A stretch of DNA of 13,188 bases from Hyphomicrobiales bacterium (GTDB lineage Bacteria; Pseudomonadota; Alphaproteobacteria; Rhizobiales; Devosiaceae), in the NCBI GenBank assembly GCA_015487515.1, contig WFPQ01000225.1, forward strand, positions 1 to 13,188, read 5' to 3'. Made by a program: the position numbers and the translations under genes. How positions within the stretch are numbered: position 1 is the stretch's first letter; every line of letters starts with the position of its first letter. Below are positions 7,759 to 13,188 of this stretch, one piece after another. A model generated the notes under the pieces. It saw only the letters and a program-made list of their open reading frames with translations. It had not been told where the DNA came from and ran no database searches.

Positions 7759-7771
7759 ACACCCTCCGTGT
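7759..7771 (-). promoter_or_regulatory. cbtB ribosome-binding site in the loop of a small hairpin
   Basis: On the minus strand ACAC (7771-7768 read as the complement) and GTGT (7762-7759) flank the purine-rich GGAGG (7767-7763), so the Shine-Dalgarno sequence of cbtB would be displayed as a five-base loop on a four-pair stem. The stem is short and could be chance. It lies between the riboswitch aptamer and the cbtB start. Confidence 0.4.
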
Positions 7772-7837
7772 GACATTGAAACAGATACTCGGAAAAAAGG
7801 ACATTGGCCGAAAAAGGCATAACCCGGATTTCCGGAA

Positions 7838-8040
7838 GGCAGGTCTCCTGGCTCACGATGGCAAAGTACAGGCAGCACTTTCGTTTTCATCGCCTTCCCG
7901 GCCCCGGGGAGCCAGTGGCATGAGACAAAAACCCATCGTTCACAGTTGCGGGGGCAGCCACGGCCTTGGTCCCTGATGGGTACGCCATTCCCGTGTTCCC
8001 TTGTTAAGCCCGTGACCTGTTCGCAGCCCCGGGCACCTTC
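7838..8040 (-). promoter_or_regulatory. Cobalamin (B12) riboswitch controlling cbtB-cbtA-cobW-cobN-cobO
   Basis: Read on the minus strand, the segment shows the conserved blocks in the right order. AAGGTGCCC opens it (near 8039-8031), then ACAAGGGAACACGG (to about 7991), then the B12 box GGCTGCCCCCGCAACTGTGA (7959-7940), and finally GAGCCAGGAGACCTGCC (7854-7838). The length of about 203 bases is normal. The helix CACGG (7995-7991) / CCGTG (7963-7959) is visible. The 3' end lies 87 bases before the cbtB start. I see no convincing intrinsic terminator in between, so blocking of the cbtB ribosome-binding site is the more likely way it works, although this is inferred. Binding of adenosylcobalamin or a related form would turn the cobalt-uptake and cobalt-insertion operon down. 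Confidence 0.95.
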
Positions 8041-8065
8041 GATGCAAGGATGGCACGGGAATGGC

Positions 8066-8202
8066 AAAAAAACAAGATGCCTGATTTTGCAAACCGAATG
8101 GTTCGTGGGGGTCGATGACAGGCAAAAACAGCGGGCATGGCGCCATATAAGTTTGCCGGCACGGCGATCAATTAAGGCAGAAACAACTCAAAAATCATCG
8201 AC
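8066..8202. promoter_or_regulatory. Divergent control region between the cobalamin riboswitch and fdsG
   Basis: This AT-richer gap must hold the promoters for both the leftward cobalamin operon and the rightward formate dehydrogenase operon. It contains a candidate leftward promoter (8144-8171), a perfect palindrome ATGGCGCCAT (8137-8146), and an 8-bp inverted repeat GTCGATGA (8111-8118) / TCATCGAC (8195-8202) whose right arm ends at the fdsG start codon. I could not fix a promoter for fdsG. No regulator gene, such as the LysR-type fdsR seen elsewhere, is located here. Confidence 0.5.
8144..8171 (-). promoter_or_regulatory. Candidate sigma-70-like promoter for the riboswitch-led operon
   Basis: On the minus strand TTGATC (8171-8166) and TATATG (8149-8144) are separated by 16 bases. 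A transcript would start near 8137, some 95 bases before the aptamer, so the 5' segment around 8065-8054 would be included in the RNA. Both hexamers are imperfect and the call rests on pattern and position only. Confidence 0.35.
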
Positions 8203-8727
8203 ATGAATGGCTTTAGGGTTCAATATGAGCCCATGGAAAAAAAAGACAGCAACGCTGATTTGGCAAAAATCATTTGCCGGAAATACCTGAACGATGCGGC
8301 AGCACTGATCGAAATCCTGCATGACGTACAGGAACATTTCGGTTTTCTGCCCCGGGACATGCTGCCGGAAATCGCCGGGCACCTGAACATTACAAGAGCA
8401 GAAGCCGGCGGAGTTGCCGGATTCTACGAAGATTTCAGGACCAGGCCACCGGCAAGGATGCACTTGAAGATCTGCAGGGGAGAAGCATGCCAGTCCATGG
8501 GCGCAAACGGGCTGATCAAACTGGTTGAAAGGCTGAAAAGGGAACTGGAGGGGGAAATATCCTTTGAGGAGGTCTTCTGCCTTGGCAACTGTGCCCTGGC
8601 CCCGGCCATCATGGAAGGGGAAAGACTGACCGGCAGGGTGGATGAAAGTTTCCTTGAAACCAGGATTCGCCGCTCAACCGGGCAAGGACCGGTCAATGGG
8701 CAAGATACTGGCGGAGAAGGCAAATGA
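8203..8727 (+). CDS. fdsG: NAD-dependent formate dehydrogenase, gamma subunit (NuoE-like [2Fe-2S] protein)
   Basis: The gene encodes 174 residues. FdsG is the small thioredoxin-like [2Fe-2S] subunit of the soluble molybdenum formate dehydrogenase, homologous to NuoE of complex I. The sequence shows the helical N-terminal part with ALIEILHDVQEHFGFLP (about 34-50) and GVAGFYEDF (about 70-78). The four cluster cysteines follow as ICRGEAC (C91, C96) and FCLGNC (C126, C130). The last 20 residues are a Gly-rich extension beyond the usual end. The start is not secure. ATG at 8203 has no visible ribosome-binding site, and an in-frame ATG at 8233 (MEKKD) is an alternative closer to the family N-terminus. 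The stop overlaps the fdsB start as ATGA. A NuoE of true complex I is unlikely given the fused dehydrogenase in fdsA. Confidence 0.92.
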   Translation: MNGFRVQYEPMEKKDSNADLAKIICRKYLNDAAALIEILHDVQEHFGFLPRDMLPEIAGHLNITRAEAGGVAGFYEDFRTRPPARMHLKICRGEACQSMGANGLIKLVERLKRELEGEISFEEVFCLGNCALAPAIMEGERLTGRVDESFLETRIRRSTGQGPVNGQDTGGEGK

Positions 8728-10298
8728 GCACGAAAATCTATCTGCCCTGCGACAGTGGCGCGGTCTCGGTCGGAGCCGACCAGGTGGCCGATGCCATAAT
8801 TTTGGAAGCCGAAAAACGCAACATGGACATGGAACTGATCCGCAACGGATCAAGGGGCATGTTCTGGCTGGAACCCCTGATGGAAGTGGAAACGGGTCGG
8901 GGCAGAATGGGGTTCGGGCCGGTCTGCGCCAGCGAGGTGGGCGAAATACTGGACCTGCTGGTCAAAACAGACCCCGAAACGGTAAAACATGAAAAGGCCC
9001 TGGGCCTGGTCGAAGAAATAGAATATCTGAAAAGGCAGCAGAGAGTTACCTTCAGCCGGGTCGGCATAATCGACCCGCTGGACATCAGGGATTACATGGA
9101 ACATGGCGGCTTTAAGGGGCTTAAAAAATCCATGGCCCTGGGCCCGGAGAAAACCTGTGAGGAAGTCCTGGCTTCGGGCCTGCGCGGTCGCGGAGGGGCG
9201 GGGTTTCCGGCCGGAATAAAATGGAAAACCGTGGCCGGGCAACCCACGGGGCAAAAATATGTCTGCTGCAATGCCGACGAGGGGGACAGCGGGACCTTTG
9301 CCGACCGCATGCTGATGGAGGGAGATCCCTTCTGCCTGCTTGAGGGCATGATCATTGCCGCCATCGCAACCGGGGCCTCCAGGGGATTCATCTATGTGCG
9401 TTCCGAATATCCTGCCGCCATCAGGACCCTGAAAAAGGCAATCAGAATTCTTGAAAAAAACAACTGGCTGGGAAAGAACATTGCCGGCTCGAACCACGAA
9501 TTTGACATTGAAGTCCGCCGGGGCGCCGGCTCCTATGTCTGCGGAGAAGAAAGCGCCATGCTGGAAAGCCTGGAGGGCAAGCGCGGACAGGTGAGGTCAA
9601 GGCCACCCATACCGGCAATCTCGGGCCTGTTCGGCAAGCCGACCCTGGTCAACAATGTTCTGACCCTGGCTTCGGTGCCCGTCATAATGGCAAAAGGGGC
9701 AAAGGCCTATGAGACACTGGGTTCGGACAAGTCCCACGGTACCCAGGCTTTCCAGCTTGCCGGAAACATAAAAAGGGGAGGACTGGTCGAACTGGCCTTC
9801 GGAGTCTCGCTGCGCGAACTGGTCGAGAATTTTGGCGGGGGAACCAGAACCGGAAAAAAGTTCAGATGCGCCCAGCTCGGCGGCCCCCTTGGAGCCTATG
9901 TGGATGCAAAAATGCTTGACGTGGCAATGGAATACGAGACCCTGGCCCAACGGGGAGCCATGCTGGGACATGGGGGCATCACCGTGTTTGACGAAGATGT
10001 GGACATGGCAGAAATGGCCAGGTTCGCCTTTGAATTCTGTGCCATTGAAAGCTGCGGCAAATGCACCCCGTGCCGTATCGGCAGCGTACGGGGAAAGGAG
10101 AGCATCGAGCGGCTGCTGACTGGAAAAGACAAGGAAAAAACCCTTGAACTCATCGAGGACCTTTGCACGACGCTGGAAGAGGGTTCCCTTTGCGCCATGG
10201 GCGGACTTACCCCGCTGCCGGTGCGCTCGGCCATAAGGCTGTTTCCTGAGGATTTCGGCCTTCAAAACCGCACGATCCCCCATGAAACCAACCCTTAA
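8724..10298 (+). CDS. fdsB: NAD-dependent formate dehydrogenase, beta subunit (NuoF-like, FMN/NAD-binding)
   Basis: The gene encodes 524 residues. FdsB takes electrons from the iron-sulfur chain of FdsA onto FMN and passes them to NAD+. Residues 1-105 or so form a thioredoxin-like N-terminal domain as in other FdsB proteins. The NuoF part follows, with the Gly-rich GLRGRGGAGFPAGIKWK (about 152-168), the nucleotide-site segment NADEGDSGTFADR (183-195), and RRGAGSYVCGEESAML (265-280). The [4Fe-4S] ligands are ESCGKCTPCR (C444, C447, C450) and C490 in SLCAMGG. All expected key residues are present and the length is normal. The start overlaps fdsG by four bases, with GGAGAAGG just upstream. Fifteen bases separate it from fdsA. 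The N-terminal thioredoxin-like fusion and the fdsA neighbour distinguish it from complex I NuoF. Confidence 0.95.
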   Translation: MSTKIYLPCDSGAVSVGADQVADAIILEAEKRNMDMELIRNGSRGMFWLEPLMEVETGRGRMGFGPVCASEVGEILDLLVKTDPETVKHEKALGLVEEIEYLKRQQRVTFSRVGIIDPLDIRDYMEHGGFKGLKKSMALGPEKTCEEVLASGLRGRGGAGFPAGIKWKTVAGQPTGQKYVCCNADEGDSGTFADRMLMEGDPFCLLEGMIIAAIATGASRGFIYVRSEYPAAIRTLKKAIRILEKNNWLGKNIAGSNHEFDIEVRRGAGSYVCGEESAMLESLEGKRGQVRSRPPIPAISGLFGKPTLVNNVLTLASVPVIMAKGAKAYETLGSDKSHGTQAFQLAGNIKRGGLVELAFGVSLRELVENFGGGTRTGKKFRCAQLGGPLGAYVDAKMLDVAMEYETLAQRGAMLGHGGITVFDEDVDMAEMARFAFEFCAIESCGKCTPCRIGSVRGKESIERLLTGKDKEKTLELIEDLCTTLEEGSLCAMGGLTPLPVRSAIRLFPEDFGLQNRTIPHETNP

Positions 10299-10313
10299 CA
10301 GGAGCATGCAGCC

Positions 10314-13175
10314 ATGAAAAATGAAAATGCAAGGGATCTTGGCACTCCGGCGCTCAGGGCTGAAAACGGGAACGCCGGACAGGTCAGGCTGTTCATCGAC
10401 GGGCTTGAAATATCGGTGCCCGAGGGAACTTCCGTGATGCGGGCCGCCGGGCTGGCAGGCCGGGCAATTCCAAAACTCTGCGCCACCGACAGTCTCGAAG
10501 CCTTCGGCTCCTGCCGGCTTTGCCTGGTGGAAATCGAAGGGGTAAAGGGCACCCCGGCCTCGTGCACCACTCCGGCAGCAGAGGGAATGAAGGTAACGAC
10601 CAGAACCCAGAGGCTGGAAAAACTGCGAAGGGGGGTGATGGAGCTCTACCTGTCGGACCATCCGCTGGAATGTCTTACCTGCGCGGTCAACGGCGATTGC
10701 GAACTGCAGGACGTGGCCGGGGAAATCGGGGTGCGCAAGGTCCGTTATGGCTATGGGGGAAAAAACCATTTCGATGAAAAGGCCGCCGCCGCCATTGACC
10801 GGTCAAATCCGTATTTTCACTTTGATGCCTCAAAATGCATAGTCTGCTCGCGCTGTGTCAGGGCCTGCGACGAAATACAGGGCACCCTGGCCCTGGCGGT
10901 GCAGGGCCGGGGTTTTGATTCGGTGATCAGTGCCGGACTGAAGGGAGAAGATTTCTTTTCATCCGAATGTGTATCGTGCGGGGCCTGTGTTGCGGTGTGC
11001 CCGACGGCGGCACTGGTTGAAAGCGAAGTGGCAAGGCACGGGGTGCCAAATCGCCTTGTTGCCACCACCTGCGCCTATTGCGGGGTCGGATGTTCGTTCA
11101 TTGCACAATTGCAGGGCGATCAGCTTATCCGCATGGTTCCGGACAAGAGCGGGGGTGCAAACGAGGGCCACTCCTGCGTAAAGGGCCGGTTCGCCTTTGG
11201 CTATGCCTATCATGAAGACCGAATGACCAGCCCGATGATAAGGGAAAAAACCACCGACCCCTGGCGACCGGCAAGCTGGGACGAGGCAATAGGGTTCGCA
11301 GCCGAAAAATTCTTGAAAATCCGCGACAAATACGGCCCCGGAGCCATCGGGGGCATAACCTCCTCGCGCTGCACCAATGAAGAGGTGTTCGCGGTGCAAA
11401 AAATGATCCGGGCCGCCTTTGGTTCCAACAATGTGGATACCTGCGCCCGGGTCTGCCATGCCCCTACCGGCTATGGCCTGAAAACCACCTTCGGCACCTC
11501 GGCGGGCACCCAGGACTTCAGGTCAGTGGAAAAAAGCGACGTGATATTGCTGATCGGGGCAAACCCCACGGACGGGCACCCGGTATTTGCCTCCAGGATG
11601 AAACGGCGCCTGCGAGAGGGGGCAAAGCTGATCGTCATCGACCCGCGGCGCATCGACCTGGTGCAATCCCCCCACATAAAGGCGCAATATCATATTCCCC
11701 TGCAGCCGGGCACCAATGTCGCGGTGCTGAACGCCATGGCCCACGTGGCACTGCGAGAAAAACTTTGGGACCGGGAATTCGTTACGGAACGCTGCGACAT
11801 GGAAGCCTTTGAGGAATGGAAAAACTTCATCGAACTGGAACAGAATTCACCCGAATGTTTGAGCAAGACAATAGGGGTGGAAGCGGATCTGCTGATCAGG
11901 GCGGCCCGGCTGTTTGCCAGTGCCGGAAACGGAGCCATTTATTACGGCCTGGGAGTAACCGAACATTCCCAGGGCTCGACCTGTGTGATGGCTATGGCAA
12001 ACCTGGCCATGGCCACGGGAAACATCGGCAGGGCCGGGGTCGGGGTAAACCCGCTGAGAGGACAGAACAATGTGCAGGGATCGTGCGACATGGGCTCGTT
12101 TCCCCACGAATTTTCCGGATATCGCAGCGTTGAAGACGAGCAGGTGCGGGCACAATTCGAGGCGGAATGGGGCATAAAACTGTCCGGCAAGCCGGGCCTT
12201 AGACTGCCCAACATGTTCGATGAAGCCCTGAAGGGAAATTTCAAGGGCATGTTCATTCAGGGCGAGGACATTGCCCAGTCCGATCCCAATACAAAACATG
12301 TGAGCGCAGCCCTTGAGGCCCTGGAACTGCTGGTGGTGCAGGACCTGTTCCTGAACGAAACCGCAGCATTTGCCCACGTGTTTTTGCCCGGAACCTCGTT
12401 TCTGGAAAAAGATGGAACCTTCACCAATGCGGAGCGGCGGATCAACCGGGTGCGACCGGCCATCAAGGAAAGATGCGGCATGGCCGAATGGCAGGTGGCA
12501 GCATCCCTGGCTACCAGAATGGGCTATGAAATGAATTATGAAAATTCCGCGCAGATCATGGATGAAATCGCCCGCCTTACCCCAAGTTTCAGCCTGGTCA
12601 GCCATGAGCGCCTCGATCGCAAGGGCTCCATGCAATGGCCGGTGAACCAGCAGGCGCCCGATGGCACGCCGATAATGCATGAGAACGGTTTCGTGCGCGG
12701 CAAGGGGCTGTTCATAATCACCGAGTTCATACCAACGACCGAACGCTGCTCCCGCAAGTTCCCGCTGATACTGACCACGGGCAGAATCCTCAGCCAATAC
12801 AATGTGGGTGCCCAGACAAGACGAACCCCGAACAACAGGTGGCACGACGAGGACGTGCTGGAAATCCATCCCCACGATGCCAGCCAGCGCGGCATAGAAA
12901 ACGGGGACATGGTGGAAATATCCTCGCGCATGGGCAATACCAGCATCCGGGCGGTACTGAGCGAAAGAATGGCGCCGGGCGTGGTCTATACCACCTTTCA
13001 TCATCCCCTGAGCGGCACCAATGTCATAACCACCCAGAACTCGGACTGGGCGACCAGTTGCCCCGAATACAAGGTCACGGCGGTCGAAGTGAAATTGACC
13101 AACAGGCTGTCGGACTGGCAGAACGAGCATCGCAGGATCGCCGAAAGCCACTACAGGCGCATTCCGGCCCAATAG
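10314..13175 (+). CDS. fdsA: NAD-dependent formate dehydrogenase, catalytic alpha subunit (Mo/bis-MGD, multi-cluster)
   Basis: The gene encodes 953 residues, close to characterised FdsA. It oxidises formate to CO2 at a bis-MGD molybdenum site in the cytoplasm and sends electrons through its clusters to FdsB. The NuoG-like front holds a plant-type [2Fe-2S] set (C56, C67, C70, C84) and the His-Cys cluster HPLECLTCAVNGDC (H116, C120, C123, C129). Two ferredoxin clusters follow (C175, C178, C181, C185 and C219, C222, C225, C229). The dehydrogenase part begins with a further [4Fe-4S] (C253, C256, C260, C288). In CARVCHAP the catalytic cysteine is C381, coded TGC and not selenocysteine, with H382 next to it. 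R582 in NPLRGQNN matches the active-site arginine. The molybdopterin-dinucleotide domain lies at about 810-945. AGGAG (10300-10304) precedes the start. The stop is 13 bases from the window edge. Confidence 0.96.
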   Translation: MKNENARDLGTPALRAENGNAGQVRLFIDGLEISVPEGTSVMRAAGLAGRAIPKLCATDSLEAFGSCRLCLVEIEGVKGTPASCTTPAAEGMKVTTRTQRLEKLRRGVMELYLSDHPLECLTCAVNGDCELQDVAGEIGVRKVRYGYGGKNHFDEKAAAAIDRSNPYFHFDASKCIVCSRCVRACDEIQGTLALAVQGRGFDSVISAGLKGEDFFSSECVSCGACVAVCPTAALVESEVARHGVPNRLVATTCAYCGVGCSFIAQLQGDQLIRMVPDKSGGANEGHSCVKGRFAFGYAYHEDRMTSPMIREKTTDPWRPASWDEAIGFAAEKFLKIRDKYGPGAIGGITSSRCTNEEVFAVQKMIRAAFGSNNVDTCARVCHAPTGYGLKTTFGTSAGTQDFRSVEKSDVILLIGANPTDGHPVFASRMKRRLREGAKLIVIDPRRIDLVQSPHIKAQYHIPLQPGTNVAVLNAMAHVALREKLWDREFVTERCDMEAFEEWKNFIELEQNSPECLSKTIGVEADLLIRAARLFASAGNGAIYYGLGVTEHSQGSTCVMAMANLAMATGNIGRAGVGVNPLRGQNNVQGSCDMGSFPHEFSGYRSVEDEQVRAQFEAEWGIKLSGKPGLRLPNMFDEALKGNFKGMFIQGEDIAQSDPNTKHVSAALEALELLVVQDLFLNETAAFAHVFLPGTSFLEKDGTFTNAERRINRVRPAIKERCGMAEWQVAASLATRMGYEMNYENSAQIMDEIARLTPSFSLVSHERLDRKGSMQWPVNQQAPDGTPIMHENGFVRGKGLFIITEFIPTTERCSRKFPLILTTGRILSQYNVGAQTRRTPNNRWHDEDVLEIHPHDASQRGIENGDMVEISSRMGNTSIRAVLSERMAPGVVYTTFHHPLSGTNVITTQNSDWATSCPEYKVTAVEVKLTNRLSDWQNEHRRIAESHYRRIPAQ

Positions 13176-13188
13176 CGGACTCCTGAAA

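Noticed and set aside
7812..7837. Intrinsic terminator just after the riboswitch (CCGG-AAAT-CCGG hairpin)
   Set aside because: The stem is only four to five pairs and no T-run follows it directly. The later T-runs are not preceded by a stable stem.
11454..11459. Possible selenocysteine formate dehydrogenase
   Set aside because: The catalytic codon at 11454-11456 is TGC (Cys), followed by His. No in-frame TGA is present.
9597..13172. Long minus-strand open frames inside fdsB and fdsA (9597-10769 and 11847-13172)
   Set aside because: They are opposite intact NuoF-like and formate dehydrogenase genes with all cofactor ligands. No recognisable motif or ribosome-binding site supports them.
8203..13175. 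Respiratory complex I (nuoE-nuoF-nuoG)
   Set aside because: The third gene continues after the NuoG-like clusters into a full formate dehydrogenase with CH catalytic pair and active-site Arg. FdsB has the thioredoxin-like N-terminal fusion, and no membrane subunits follow.
7495..13185. GCGGACTCCTG at 7495-7505 and again at 13175-13185
   Set aside because: An 11-base match is expected by chance several times in a window of this size. There is no extended similarity around the copies.

Overview
The window looks like a chromosomal segment of a Gram-negative proteobacterium, most likely an alphaproteobacterium. The grounds are the oxygen-dependent type of cobalt chelatase (CobN), the CbtB/CbtA cobalt transporter pair, the CobW and CobO neighbours, and an fdsGBA-type NAD-linked formate dehydrogenase. 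Taxonomy below that level is not supported. The genes are tightly packed. No tRNA, rRNA, insertion sequence, prophage gene or CRISPR array was seen.

Left edge (1-1225): the N-terminal part of an HD-domain phosphohydrolase runs leftward out of the window. Divergent from it is a small secreted protein of unknown function (513-1007, +). Between that gene and the convergent cobO end lie an imperfect hairpin and four copies of a 23-bp tandem repeat.

Cobalt/cobalamin block (1226-8040, all on the minus strand, read right to left): a cobalamin riboswitch (about 8040-7838), then cbtB, cbtA, cobW, cobN and cobO. From cbtA onward the genes touch or overlap by 1-4 bases, so they very probably form one operon shut down by B12. 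Its logic is consistent: CbtB/CbtA bring cobalt in, CobW (a metal-handling GTPase) passes it on, CobN inserts it into the corrin ring, and CobO adds the adenosyl ligand. The other chelatase subunits, CobS and CobT, are not in the window.

Formate dehydrogenase block (8203-13175, plus strand): fdsG, fdsB and fdsA, divergent from the riboswitch. FdsA carries the molybdenum active site and many iron-sulfur clusters. FdsB carries the FMN/NAD site and FdsG a [2Fe-2S] cluster. Together they form a soluble enzyme that oxidises formate to CO2 and reduces NAD+. The accessory genes usually found after fdsA would lie beyond the right edge.

I did not find a clearly new biological system. The points most worth checking are a perfect 12-bp inverted repeat that could refold the cobalamin riboswitch, the 23-bp tandem repeats between convergent genes, the perfect 12-bp triplet repeat at the start of cbtB, and the unassigned secreted protein.
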